A stretch of DNA of 64,000 bases from Wocania_A spongiicola. GTDB lineage: Bacteria; Bacteroidota; Bacteroidia; Flavobacteriales; Flavobacteriaceae. The notes beneath the pieces were generated by a model, which was given only the letters and a program-made list of their open reading frames with translations, had not been told where the DNA came from and did no database searches. Where the stretch lies: the NCBI RefSeq assembly GCF_023502325.1, contig NZ_JAMFLZ010000003.1:1-64000 (forward strand). The letters are read 5' to 3'. This document shows, in pieces, positions 25,830-35,371 of this stretch. The translations under genes were made by a program, and so were the position numbers. Each line of letters begins with the position of its first letter. The first letter of the stretch is position 1.

Positions 25830-28433
25830 TTATTTAATTTCTTTTATTGCATTATCAATAAGGGTTCTTAAATGTTGTTTGTGTGCTCTTGATGATATAT
25901 TACCAGAAGGTGCGGCCATGGTTCTAATGTTTTTTAAATTATATAGAGCCATTGATTTTGCATTATTTGTATACCTGCTATTTTGTTTACCAGTTAGCAT
26001 ATCAATTAGCATATTAGTATATTCTAATTGTAAATTTTGTCTAAATGAATTAACATTAGTATAAATATCTGCTTTAAAAATAGCATTATTTAGATCCCTC
26101 ATAAAGGCAGATAATTTATACTCGTTACCATACAATTCAGAATCAGTAATACGTTGTAAAGTATTTGGATGCAAAATATGGTTTAATACATTTTTTTGAT
26201 ACCCTAATACTTGACGATGAATTTTTGGGTCTTCAGGAGAACGGAAAAAGCCATAACCCCTGCGCTGCATTGCTAAGTAATTGTATAAATCATTTGGTGC
26301 ATCAAATGCATTTGGAGCAAAAACATGTTTGCTTAAAGTAGTCATAGCTCGTTTTTGGTCTTCTAAACTTACTGGAGTATAAGGTTGTGTCTCTCCTTTT
26401 TGACCAGACATAGCTCTATCTACATAAACTCCACCAATAAATCTTGATACAACATTGGCAGCACTTCCTTTTTGACCGCTTAAAATATAATAAGCTTGTC
26501 GAAGTTCTTGATAGGATTGACCAGATTTTGAAAATTTATCTTTGATGCCTTTCATCATAGTATTAATAACCTCAAAACGATCATTAGAGTATGCTATTTG
26601 ATCGTTAGACATATCACCAACCATAACACGTGGATCAATAGCTTTTCCTGGTGATCGCATGTCATCTGCATCATTACCAAAAATTAACTCTGGTTTAGTA
26701 GATTGATTTAATAACGCAGTCCTTTCACTTTTACTTTTAAATGGAGTATATCCAAATTGAATGGCCCAAACATCGTACGGTCCAACTGCCGTATCGTAAT
26801 ATTGACCTTGTTTACTTCTATCTTTTGTAATGTTTATTGCAGCGTAATCCATAACAGAACCAGTTAAACATTTTCCTTTAATAAAGTCTGGATCTGCTAA
26901 TTGCTCAGGAGAGAATAATTGACTCGCCTTCATGTTATGGTTTAAACCTAATGTGTGTCCAACTTCGTGCATTATTAAAGCTATCATCGCTTCTTTTTTC
27001 ATACGCTTCATTTCTAAATCTGAAGCATTAGAAGCTTTTAATACTGCATTACCGAAAAGTGTGTTTTCGTGCATAACATGACCTAATGAACAATACATTT
27101 TATGATCTTCTTCAATTTCAGAATTCTCAAAAGTTTTGTTTAATGATGCTAAGTCGAATAACTTATCATACATCACCCTATTCGTAAAATGAACATACTC
27201 TAGCATAATATCTGCTCCTAAAATTTGTCCCGTTTTTGGGTTAACAAAGCTAGGGCCGTAACCACCAAAAGGAGGTTGTGGAGATGATGTCCAACGTAAT
27301 ACATTATATCTTATATCTCCAGCATCCCAATCGGCATCATCAGGTTGCACTTTTACTGCCAAAGCGTTTTTAAACCCAGCTTTTTCAAAAGCTACATTCC
27401 ATTGTAAAACAGCATTTGTTATTGTTTCCCTCCATTCAACAGGTGTTGAGTTCTCAATCCACCAAGTAATAGGTTCTACTGGTTCAGATATTGCGGCATT
27501 TGGATCTTTCTTTTTTAAGTTCCAACGGTGAACTAAATCTCTATATGGTGTTGCACTGGTAGAAGTTTGATCTTCTACTTGAGTTAAAAAATAGCCAACT
27601 CTAGGGTCATCGTACCTTATCTCGTAATCGTTATCAGGCATTTCAATTAAACTGTGAAACACTTTAATACTAACATTTCTGCCATCAGCAACAGCATTTG
27701 ATCCTCCGTTTAAAACAGAAGGAGAGGAATATACATACTCCACTTGAAGATCAGTGTTTGCTTCATAATTTCTAATAGAGTTAATTTTTGTTTTTCCTTT
27801 ATTTAAACTACCAAGTTTAAAAGCTGTTGGAGATGTTCCTGGAAATCTTGGTCTTTTTATTTGAGAAAATGTTTCACTCAAAAATAAGCCATCAGCTTTA
27901 ATTAAATAAAGCCCTTTCTTTTTATCGTGAGCTTCAACTTTTACACTTGCCATATTCCCATTACTGATGTTGGCATCCTTTGATTTTGAAAGAGCGCTTT
28001 CTGGATCGAAATAAAACGAATTGTTTTGAGTTTCAAATTCAATTTTATTAAAATATTTTTTAATCTTGAAAACTTTTGAACCTCTATAAGAACCTCTAAT
28101 GATTCTTCCTGCATCCATAACTCCATCTGCAATTTGACTAAAATAAATATATTCTTTATCTATCTGATCGTCAGAAATTAGCATTTGTAAAGACCCAGTA
28201 ATAGTATCTTGATAAATGGTAAATAACCCTTCAATCTTTTTACTTGATTTAACAAGGTCTTTAATTTTCTTTTCTTTAGATTTTTTTGCAACAGGCTTAG
28301 CTGGTGTTTCAACTTGATTTTTTTTCTTACCTCTTTTTCTTTTTTGTGCCTCAGCATTTTGTGGAATAAGAAAAATTGCTAACAAAAATGCAACACTAAA
28401 AAGCTTTAAAGCTCTGAGTTTTTGATGTTTCAT
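25830..28433 (-). CDS. Secreted zinc-dependent metalloprotease (DUF5117/DUF5118 type)
   Basis: The 867-residue product has a signal peptide (KLFSVAFLLAIFLIPQNAEA) and a Lys/Arg-rich linker with KKRKRGKKK. The gluzincin/metzincin-type motif HEVGHTLGLNHN lies at about 489-500, with the extended third histidine typical of metzincins. DUF5118-like and DUF5117-like regions precede it (roughly 45-110 and 110-310). Members are exported peptidases of Bacteroidota of uncertain substrate. It is monocistronic, bounded downstream by a terminator. Confidence 0.9.
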   Translation of the reverse strand: MKHQKLRALKLFSVAFLLAIFLIPQNAEAQKRKRGKKKNQVETPAKPVAKKSKEKKIKDLVKSSKKIEGLFTIYQDTITGSLQMLISDDQIDKEYIYFSQIADGVMDAGRIIRGSYRGSKVFKIKKYFNKIEFETQNNSFYFDPESALSKSKDANISNGNMASVKVEAHDKKKGLYLIKADGLFLSETFSQIKRPRFPGTSPTAFKLGSLNKGKTKINSIRNYEANTDLQVEYVYSSPSVLNGGSNAVADGRNVSIKVFHSLIEMPDNDYEIRYDDPRVGYFLTQVEDQTSTSATPYRDLVHRWNLKKKDPNAAISEPVEPITWWIENSTPVEWRETITNAVLQWNVAFEKAGFKNALAVKVQPDDADWDAGDIRYNVLRWTSSPQPPFGGYGPSFVNPKTGQILGADIMLEYVHFTNRVMYDKLFDLASLNKTFENSEIEEDHKMYCSLGHVMHENTLFGNAVLKASNASDLEMKRMKKEAMIALIMHEVGHTLGLNHNMKASQLFSPEQLADPDFIKGKCLTGSVMDYAAINITKDRSKQGQYYDTAVGPYDVWAIQFGYTPFKSKSERTALLNQSTKPELIFGNDADDMRSPGKAIDPRVMVGDMSNDQIAYSNDRFEVINTMMKGIKDKFSKSGQSYQELRQAYYILSGQKGSAANVVSRFIGGVYVDRAMSGQKGETQPYTPVSLEDQKRAMTTLSKHVFAPNAFDAPNDLYNYLAMQRRGYGFFRSPEDPKIHRQVLGYQKNVLNHILHPNTLQRITDSELYGNEYKLSAFMRDLNNAIFKADIYTNVNSFRQNLQLEYTNMLIDMLTGKQNSRYTNNAKSMALYNLKNIRTMAAPSGNISSRAHKQHLRTLIDNAIKEIK

Positions 28434-28622
28434 AAAATAAAATGTTTAAGAATAGGAATTCGAATGATTGTTTTTTGATTAGTGATGCTAAAAATAAAAA
28501 GAAAGCAATGGTTATTTCTTTATAAAATGTTAAAACATGTTAATAGAAGTTCTACATGCATGAATTGACGAAAAAATTAATGTAAAGACTTATTCTGTTA
28601 TATTTCAGTACCTTTATAAAAT

Positions 28623-29351
28623 ATGATAAAAGATACTAAGATTGCTGTATTAATTGATGGGGATAATATTCCATCTAAGTATATTTCTGAAATGATGGAA
28701 GAAATAACTAAATACGGTACGCCAACCATAAAAAGAATTTATGGGGATTGGACTAAACCACATCTATCTAAATGGAAAAACATACTGCTTGAAAATGCCA
28801 TTACACCTATACAACAATATGGTTATACAACAGGAAAGAATGCAACAGATTCTGCTATGATTATTGATGCTATGGATGTTTTATACTCTGAAAAAGTAAA
28901 TGGCTTTTGTTTGGTATCGTCCGATAGTGATTTTACAAAACTTGCAACACGTTTACGAGAAGCAGGAATGGTTGTTTATGGAATGGGGGAGAAAAAAACC
29001 CCAAACCCGTTTATTGTTGCTTGTGATAAGTTTATTTATTTAGAAATTCTTAAAACGACTAATGATAAGGATGAAAAGGGTGGAAAAACTAAAAAAGCAA
29101 ACTTATACAATATTACACCTAAGGTAATACGCCTTCTTAAAAACTCAGTTGCCGATGCAGCTGATGATGATGGTTGGGCATTTCTTGGAGATGTAGGTTC
29201 TTTAATACTAAAAAAGCAGCCAAATTTTGATTCTCGTAATTTTGGATATGAGAAATTAACACCATTATTTAAGTCGTTGGACCAATTTGAAATGGAACAA
29301 CGTGACCAAACTAATACTAGGTTTAAGCTGATTTATGTTAGGAATAAATAG
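28623..29351 (+). CDS. NYN-domain RNase-like protein with OST-HTH/LOTUS tail
   Basis: The 242-residue protein has an N-terminal NYN (PIN-like) domain with acidic residues in AVLIDGDNIP (Asp12, Asp14), TDSAMIIDAMD and VSSDSDFTKLATRL, the expected metal-binding set for an endonuclease. The C-terminal region (about 160-242, LYNITPKVIRLLKNSV and GWAFLGDVGSLILKKQPNF) matches the OST-HTH/LOTUS helical module thought to bind RNA. This LabA/MARF1-like layout suggests an RNA-cleaving or RNA-regulating cytoplasmic protein. It stands alone, converging on the esterase gene. Confidence 0.88.
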   Translation: MIKDTKIAVLIDGDNIPSKYISEMMEEITKYGTPTIKRIYGDWTKPHLSKWKNILLENAITPIQQYGYTTGKNATDSAMIIDAMDVLYSEKVNGFCLVSSDSDFTKLATRLREAGMVVYGMGEKKTPNPFIVACDKFIYLEILKTTNDKDEKGGKTKKANLYNITPKVIRLLKNSVADAADDDGWAFLGDVGSLILKKQPNFDSRNFGYEKLTPLFKSLDQFEMEQRDQTNTRFKLIYVRNK

Positions 29352-29354
29352 ATT

Positions 29355-30218
29355 TTACTCAATAATGATTTTTGGTTCTTTAGATAAATAGCCTAAAGAT
29401 TTTAAAAAGTTATCTGTAGCCTCTAGGGTTTTTCTGTAATTGTCAAAATTGTTTTTACCCGACCTTTTGTAATTAAAAAAGCCATGAGCTTCTCCTTTGT
29501 ACAACATTAAATCACACCTATTGCCAAATTCTTCCATTTTGCTTTTATACAATTTTGCGGTTTCTACAGGAACTAAATGATCTTTTGTGCCCAATAAAAA
29601 TAGAGTAGGAGGCGCATTTTTTTTAATATTATGCAATGGAGAAAATTTTGAATATGCATTACCTATTCTTTCATATCCATAACCGTTTGGACCGTTATCG
29701 ATAACAGGATTAAAAAGAACTAAAGCATTAGGGATACAACTAACGGACAAATCATCCGTTGAGGCGTTATAATCACTAATTAAAGCTGTAGCTGATGCTA
29801 AGTGCCCTCCTGCAGAACCTCCTGATGCAACAATTTTATTCTTGTCAATATTAAATGCGCTCGCATTTTTTCTAATAAACCGAATGGCAGACTTTGCGTC
29901 TATTAATGATTCAAAAGGCGAAGTATTGTGTTTGTTTTTAACCCTGTAGTCTACAAGAAAACAAACTAATCCTCTTTTTGACAAGTAGGATGCTTGACGT
30001 TCAAATTGATTTCTGTTACCTCCATTCCATCCACCTCCAAAGTAAAATACCATAGCTGGATATGTTTTTGTAGCATCAACATTTTTGGGGCTGTAAACTT
30101 CCAAATATAATTTAGTAGTATCAATTTTCTTGTAAACTACTAGGTCTTGTGAAAAGGAGTTTGAGTAATTTATAATAATTAAAAATACAGTAATTATGTG
30201 TTTTATTGTATTCCCCAT
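29355..30218 (-). CDS. Secreted alpha/beta hydrolase (esterase/lipase-like)
   Basis: A 287-residue hydrolase with a signal peptide (about 1-23, cleavage near NSFSQ). MVFYFGGGWNGG is the oxyanion-hole segment of the HGGG-type esterases with His replaced by Phe-Gly. GGSAGGHLAS is the nucleophile elbow (Gly-x-Ser-x-Gly), LGTKDHLVP carries the acid and GEAHGFF the catalytic histidine. Substrate is unknown. It lies 8 bp after the yebC stop on the same strand. Confidence 0.88.
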   Translation of the reverse strand: MGNTIKHIITVFLIIINYSNSFSQDLVVYKKIDTTKLYLEVYSPKNVDATKTYPAMVFYFGGGWNGGNRNQFERQASYLSKRGLVCFLVDYRVKNKHNTSPFESLIDAKSAIRFIRKNASAFNIDKNKIVASGGSAGGHLASATALISDYNASTDDLSVSCIPNALVLFNPVIDNGPNGYGYERIGNAYSKFSPLHNIKKNAPPTLFLLGTKDHLVPVETAKLYKSKMEEFGNRCDLMLYKGEAHGFFNYKRSGKNNFDNYRKTLEATDNFLKSLGYLSKEPKIIIE

Positions 30219-30226
30219 ATCATTGT

Positions 30227-30946
30227 TTATTCTGCACTTTCTTCCATTGTATGATACACATTTTGTACATCATCATCTTCTTCAATTTTTTCTAAAAGCT
30301 TTTCAACATCAGCTACTTGTTCAGGTTTTAGTTGTTTGGTAACTTGCGGAATGCGCTCAAAGCCAGATGATAATATTTCTATTTCACGTTTTTCTAATTC
30401 AGCTTGTATAGCACCAAAGCTTTCAAAAGGAGCGTAAATTAAAATACCATCATCGTCAGCAAAAACTTCTTCGGCTCCAAAATCTATAAATTCTAATTCT
30501 ATTTCTTCAGCGTCTAAACCTTCAGCATTTATTCTAAAATTACAAGTATGATCGAACATAAACACAACTGACCCCGAAGTTCCTAAACTACCATCGCATT
30601 TGTTAAAGTAACTCCTTACATTGGCAACTGTTCGTGTATTATTATCGGTTGCAGTTTCCACTAAAATAGCTATACCATGTGGAGCATAGCCTTCAAAAAT
30701 AACCTCTTTATAATCTCCTTGACCTTTTTCGCTGGCTTTTTTAATAGCACGCTCTACATTGTCTTTTGGCATGTTCACAGACTTCGCATTTTGAATAACT
30801 GCACGTAAACGTGAATTACTATCAGGGTCTGGTCCGCCTTCTTTTACTGCCATTACAATATCTTTACCAATACGTGTAAAGGCTTTGCTCATAGCTGACC
30901 AACGTTTCATTTTTCTTGCTTTCCTAAATTCAAAAGCTCTTCCCAT
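30227..30946 (-). CDS. yebC: YebC/PmpR family regulator/translation factor
   Basis: The 239-residue protein opens with GRAFEFRKARKMKRWSAMSK and shows the three-domain YebC layout: an acidic central part GYAPHGIAILVETATDNNTR and a C-terminal segment ending in EDDDVQNVYHTM. YebC proteins were first described as transcriptional regulators and later as ribosome-associated factors that help with proline-rich stalls; which applies here is not decided by sequence. Confidence 0.92.
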   Translation of the reverse strand: MGRAFEFRKARKMKRWSAMSKAFTRIGKDIVMAVKEGGPDPDSNSRLRAVIQNAKSVNMPKDNVERAIKKASEKGQGDYKEVIFEGYAPHGIAILVETATDNNTRTVANVRSYFNKCDGSLGTSGSVVFMFDHTCNFRINAEGLDAEEIELEFIDFGAEEVFADDDGILIYAPFESFGAIQAELEKREIEILSSGFERIPQVTKQLKPEQVADVEKLLEKIEEDDDVQNVYHTMEESAE

Positions 30947-31032
30947 AGTTAAAAATGTTATTTTATATCCCTAAAATAGGGAATTATTTAAATTATTTTT
31001 GTTTTAATTTTTTTGCGAATTTAATAAATCTA

Positions 31033-32067
31033 TTAATCGGTTGGAATATGTTTGGCTAAAAACCTTTCGTTAATAGCGTTTAATTTATTAATCAATGCAT
31101 TTCTTTTATTATTTAAATCTGCATTTGTTTTATTGTAACCTTTAACACCTTTGTTAAGCAGCTTTACTTGTTCATTGTAATTATCAACTTGCTTTTTTGT
31201 GCGTTTTTTTTGTGGCGTTTTATCTAGTGCCTTTTTTATGGTTTCAAAATTTTCATTAATCAATAAAAAATCTATTAAGATTGGAACTTTGTTTTCTGCT
31301 TCATCTTTAAAAAAATCAAATAGTTCTTTTGTTATAGAAACTATAGATTTATCTCCTTTATAAGTTTCTAGCTCAGATAATTTAAGAAGCCCTTCTTTAG
31401 CTGATTGATTAAGTGCATTTGCGCTCTGCTCAATGGCACCAATATCTGATTTTTCAAGAGCATCCATCAAGTATACTTCATTTATATATACTTTAAAATA
31501 AATGAGATACATTTCGTTATAATGTTTAAAAACCTCATTTGATATTTCCATCTTCTTTCCTAAGTCGGTATCACCTTCAATAATTTGTATGTTATGTTTG
31601 TTTGCATAAGCATAAAAATCAGTTTCGTACTGTTGTTGAGCTTCTTCCATCTTTTTATCCGCTAACTCTTGCGCTAACATATATGCTTCCATAAGATCGT
31701 AAGATTGCTCTGCAACTTCTTTCATGTCAATTATTTTTGCATAATCATGGTTAAGCAAATCCTTATTAAATGTCATGTGGCTTAAAACTTTATTTTTATA
31801 ATCGTCTCCATCATAGCCATTTGCTCTTTTAATTTTAACTATAGCACGTTCTATAGTTTTAATTAAAATATTTCGTTTGCCACGAATAGTTCTGTCTTTT
31901 TTACTGTGAGCAATTGCTTTGGTGTAATTCCACATACTCTTAGTTATAGACTTATGCTCCTTACCTACAAAATCTAAATATTCATTGGCATTTTTAAAAT
32001 TTTGTGAACTTGCATAAGTAGCTATGCTTAAAAATAAAATGGTAAAGTAGATTTTAATTATTTTCAT
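31033..32067 (-). CDS. Secreted helical protein, LIC11966-like
   Basis: The 344-residue product has a signal peptide (MKIIKIYFTILFLSIATYASS). The mature chain is almost entirely helical and charged, with HKSITKSMWNYTKAIAHSK at the start and a coiled-coil-like C-terminus (NADLNNKRNALINKLNAINE). It resembles the LIC11966-type surface protein family, which has no assigned function; I give this with limited confidence. The gene follows the Tsp-like protease by 2 bp, so the two are probably co-expressed and could be enzyme and adaptor, which is speculation. Confidence 0.6.
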   Translation of the reverse strand: MKIIKIYFTILFLSIATYASSQNFKNANEYLDFVGKEHKSITKSMWNYTKAIAHSKKDRTIRGKRNILIKTIERAIVKIKRANGYDGDDYKNKVLSHMTFNKDLLNHDYAKIIDMKEVAEQSYDLMEAYMLAQELADKKMEEAQQQYETDFYAYANKHNIQIIEGDTDLGKKMEISNEVFKHYNEMYLIYFKVYINEVYLMDALEKSDIGAIEQSANALNQSAKEGLLKLSELETYKGDKSIVSITKELFDFFKDEAENKVPILIDFLLINENFETIKKALDKTPQKKRTKKQVDNYNEQVKLLNKGVKGYNKTNADLNNKRNALINKLNAINERFLAKHIPTD

Positions 32068-32069
32068 AT

Positions 32070-34124
32070 TTAGTTTGTTGTTTTTGAATTTATTAAATCA
32101 ATTATAATAGCATGTGTCTCATTCAAAATTATATCTTTAGTTAAATCACTCAATACCGTTTTATTATCATCTATCGCAGAGGAATCAAACTGAATTATTT
32201 TATTTGTAGAAGTAGTATTTACGAATTTTAGCTGCTCAGAGTCTTTATTGGTTACATTTTTATACCATTCCCAAAGTTTCTTGTAGTTATCAATATCATG
32301 GTAAACATTATCGATAGTAAGAGGGTATTGATCTTTTTTGTTTATATAACTTTTAATTAGTTCTTTATTCATTCTTGAAATATTTTTGAAATCATTATTT
32401 GCATTTATTCGATTACTACTTAGTAGCTTAAGCTTATTAATGTTTGGCTTTTTACTTGGAATATGCCTAATATTTGGTTTAATAGAATCGTTCTGCAAAG
32501 CAAATTTTTCATAACGCTCTTGAGTTTCAAAATCATCATAAATTGTAGGAATGATGACATCTGGAATTACACCTTTGGATTGAAGGCTTTTTCCCGTAGG
32601 TCTATAAAATTTTTCAATGGTTAGTTTAGCAAAACCTAAATCTTTGTTTTCATCCAATGGAAAAATAACTTGAGCACTAGACTTACCATGGGTAGTTCCG
32701 CCTACAATAATGGCTCTATTATAATCTTGCATTACAGAGGCAAAAAGTTCTGATGCTGAGGCACTAAAAGCATTAATTAGTACCACTACTGGTTTACTAA
32801 ATATTGTCCCTCTTTTAAAGTCCTTAATAGTATGTATCTCACCGTTATTATATTTGATGATAGATGTGGGCCCTCTATCGATAAACATACCAGATAAATC
32901 TGAAGCTTCTTTCATAGAGCCACCACCGTTAAATCTTAAATCTATAATTAAGCCTTGTATGTTTTCTTTTTTTAGTTTGTAAATTTCTTTTGCAAAATCA
33001 TTTGCCATCCCTAATCCATTTGGTGATTCTAAATCTGTATAAAAGCTAGGTATTTTTATATAACCAATTGTTTTATTGTTTTTAATAAGATACCCTCTAA
33101 CACTATTTGACTCAATTTCTACAGTTTTTTTTGTTAATTCAACATCCAAAACTAGTCCATTAGACTTTTTAATTTTAAAAATAATTTTTTGTTTATTATC
33201 ATCGTTTAAGTAAGCTATTACATCTTCATTCGATACACAGTATGTTTCTAATATATTATCATTGTATTTCAAAGATTTAATAATATCGTTTACTTCTATA
33301 TTGATGTTTTTAAAAGCAGGACTTCCAGGAGCTATATAAGAAATAACTATGTCTCCTTTTTCATTTTTAGTTGTTGTTATACCAAAGGAAAGTTGACTAT
33401 TAGCAACCAAATTTTCGAATTGAACTTTGTTTGAAGAATTAAAATAAATTGAATGGGGATCTTGATAATTTAAAAAAGCATTAAAGAAAGATTCTTTGAC
33501 AAATTGATCTATCCCACCGCTTTGATTTATTAATTCATCTAACAAACACAATTCGTTTCGAATAATTTGAGGTTTAATTTGGCGCTCTAAAACAGTGAAA
33601 TTTTTCTTTAAATTATCTAATACAGAATCATTTTCAATAAGCTTAGTAATAATGCTATATCTAACCTTTTTACTCCAATATTTTTTTGCATCATCTGTAT
33701 CTTCAAAATATTTATAACCTAAATCTGCATCATAATACAATGTGTCTACACCAGAATAATTTAATGTTTTGTCTGTTAATTCACTTATATATGATTTAGA
33801 TAAGTTTACACGTTGTTTTAGCTTATCAATATATATATTGATAAACTCACAACTATTTAAGTTTAGATAATCGTCAAGTTTGTAGATATCTTTTTTAAAG
33901 GTTTTAATATCACCTAGCGTAAAAAACCTTTTGTTTTTATCTAAATTATTAACAAATAATTTGTGTACCTCTTTTGATAGGCTATCATTGATAGGCTTTG
34001 GCGCGTAATGAGAAGTTTTAACTACAGCTTTTAGTTGAGTTATTTGTTCGCAGAATTTTTGATTTTGAGCAATTACCTTGAGACCCAATAAAAAATATAA
34101 GAGAAGTAAGTATTTTTTGAGCAT
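32070..34124 (-). CDS. Carboxy-terminal processing protease (S41, Tsp/Prc-like)
   Basis: The 684-residue protein has a signal peptide (MLKKYLLLLYFLLGLKVIA), an N-terminal Tsp-like helical region, a PDZ domain (about 245-325) and an S41 protease domain. The catalytic Ser lies in NAFSASASELFA (about 450-461) and the Lys in THGKSSAQVIF (about 480). In the periplasm Tsp degrades or trims proteins at unstructured C-termini. The full Tsp layout with long N- and C-terminal helical parts makes it more Prc-like than the shorter CtpA type. It is followed immediately by the LIC11966-like gene. Confidence 0.9.
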   Translation of the reverse strand: MLKKYLLLLYFLLGLKVIAQNQKFCEQITQLKAVVKTSHYAPKPINDSLSKEVHKLFVNNLDKNKRFFTLGDIKTFKKDIYKLDDYLNLNSCEFINIYIDKLKQRVNLSKSYISELTDKTLNYSGVDTLYYDADLGYKYFEDTDDAKKYWSKKVRYSIITKLIENDSVLDNLKKNFTVLERQIKPQIIRNELCLLDELINQSGGIDQFVKESFFNAFLNYQDPHSIYFNSSNKVQFENLVANSQLSFGITTTKNEKGDIVISYIAPGSPAFKNINIEVNDIIKSLKYNDNILETYCVSNEDVIAYLNDDNKQKIIFKIKKSNGLVLDVELTKKTVEIESNSVRGYLIKNNKTIGYIKIPSFYTDLESPNGLGMANDFAKEIYKLKKENIQGLIIDLRFNGGGSMKEASDLSGMFIDRGPTSIIKYNNGEIHTIKDFKRGTIFSKPVVVLINAFSASASELFASVMQDYNRAIIVGGTTHGKSSAQVIFPLDENKDLGFAKLTIEKFYRPTGKSLQSKGVIPDVIIPTIYDDFETQERYEKFALQNDSIKPNIRHIPSKKPNINKLKLLSSNRINANNDFKNISRMNKELIKSYINKKDQYPLTIDNVYHDIDNYKKLWEWYKNVTNKDSEQLKFVNTTSTNKIIQFDSSAIDDNKTVLSDLTKDIILNETHAIIIDLINSKTTN

Positions 34125-34166
34125 TAACTTAATTTCAAGAACAACTAAGGTAAGAAAAATATACGA

Positions 34167-34460
34167 TTATTCTTCGTCTGGTTCAACAATCATTTCAATC
34201 GCTTCCGCTAGTTTAAAATCTTTATTTGTAACACCATTGGCATCGTGTGTTGATAATGAAATGGTTAAAACATTATAAACATTACTCCAATTTGGATGGT
34301 GGTTTAATGCTTCGCATTCAAAAGCAATTCTGCTCATAGCACTAAAACAGTCTTTAAAATTTTCGAATTCAAACTCTGCATGAATTGCATTATCGTAGTA
34401 ATCCCAATCTGGAAAATGCAATATTTTTTTTTCTATATCTTCTTCAGAAAGCTTATTCAT
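34167..34460 (-). CDS. 4a-hydroxytetrahydrobiopterin (pterin-4a-carbinolamine) dehydratase
   Basis: The 97-residue protein has the family motif EALNHHPNWSNVYNVLTISL, containing the His-His-Pro catalytic pair, followed by STHDANGVTNKDFKLA. It dehydrates 4a-hydroxytetrahydrobiopterin formed by aromatic amino-acid hydroxylases and may also act as a dimerisation cofactor. No hydroxylase gene lies nearby. The full family length is present. Confidence 0.92.
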   Translation of the reverse strand: MNKLSEEDIEKKILHFPDWDYYDNAIHAEFEFENFKDCFSAMSRIAFECEALNHHPNWSNVYNVLTISLSTHDANGVTNKDFKLAEAIEMIVEPDEE

Positions 34461-34515
34461 AATGTATGTTTATATTATAGTTTATAAATTTAATACTTTC
34501 AAAAAGTAAAATCAA

Positions 34516-35346
34516 TTATATTTTTAATTCTGTTAATATATCTTGACTTAGTAATTGTAAGTTTTTTGGTAATAGATTATATTTTGGTAATACAGCTAGG
34601 TACCTGTCGTCGTTTGTTGTGTATACTTGCTTAAATAAAGCTTTATGACTACCTAATATTTTTGTTATTTCTTTTATAAAATCATCATGATGCACTAGGT
34701 CATTACTACCTAAATGAAAAATACCATATTTATTTCTATTAATTATATAATGAATTTGTTGTGTAACTTTAGTGTCTGTTGTCACATTCATTATCAAATT
34801 AGGAAATACTTCTATTGGTGTTTTTTCTTTTATATGTTGAAGTATTTCTAATATGCGAGGGGATTGATTGCCAAAAACCATGGGTAACCTCAAAATGGCG
34901 ACCTGTTTTTTAGGTAGTCTTAATAATATGTTTTCAATTTTAATTTTAAAATGCCCATAAACACTATTACTATAAGTTTTATCTTGCTCGTAGCTAGGAT
35001 ATTTACTGTAGGCATCAAAAACATTTGCAGAAGATAAGAATATGAGTTTAATTTTTTTTGAAAACACATATTCGGCAAGATGCTCATGTACGATGGTTTG
35101 TTTTGAAAAATCACCACGGAGAGCCGAAATAATTATGGTAGGCTTTACGATACTCAGAATTTCATAAACATCATCTTCTTCAATATTATAATGGTAAAAA
35201 TGATGATTTTTTTCAAAGGATTTGTTAGGTGTATTGTAGGTTCCATAGGTTTTAAAATAAGGACAAAGCTCTTTATATGCTGCACTTCCTAAAAAGCCAT
35301 TGGCGCCTAATATTAAAATTTTATGTTTATCTTCTCGTTTTAGCAT
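34516..35346 (-). CDS. RmlD-like NAD(P)-binding sugar-nucleotide reductase/epimerase
   Basis: The 276-residue protein is an extended short-chain dehydrogenase. The Rossmann motif KILILGANGFLGSAAY is at about 9-24, and the middle of the chain has FLSSANVFDAY and the YxxxK-type YGHFKIKIENILLRLP, with the catalytic Tyr and Lys. Closest in plan to dTDP-4-dehydrorhamnose reductase, but no other rhamnose genes are seen, so the substrate stays open. Confidence 0.82.
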   Translation of the reverse strand: MLKREDKHKILILGANGFLGSAAYKELCPYFKTYGTYNTPNKSFEKNHHFYHYNIEEDDVYEILSIVKPTIIISALRGDFSKQTIVHEHLAEYVFSKKIKLIFLSSANVFDAYSKYPSYEQDKTYSNSVYGHFKIKIENILLRLPKKQVAILRLPMVFGNQSPRILEILQHIKEKTPIEVFPNLIMNVTTDTKVTQQIHYIINRNKYGIFHLGSNDLVHHDDFIKEITKILGSHKALFKQVYTTNDDRYLAVLPKYNLLPKNLQLLSQDILTELKI

Positions 35347-35371
35347 ATATCCACTTCAAACTGAAGATACT

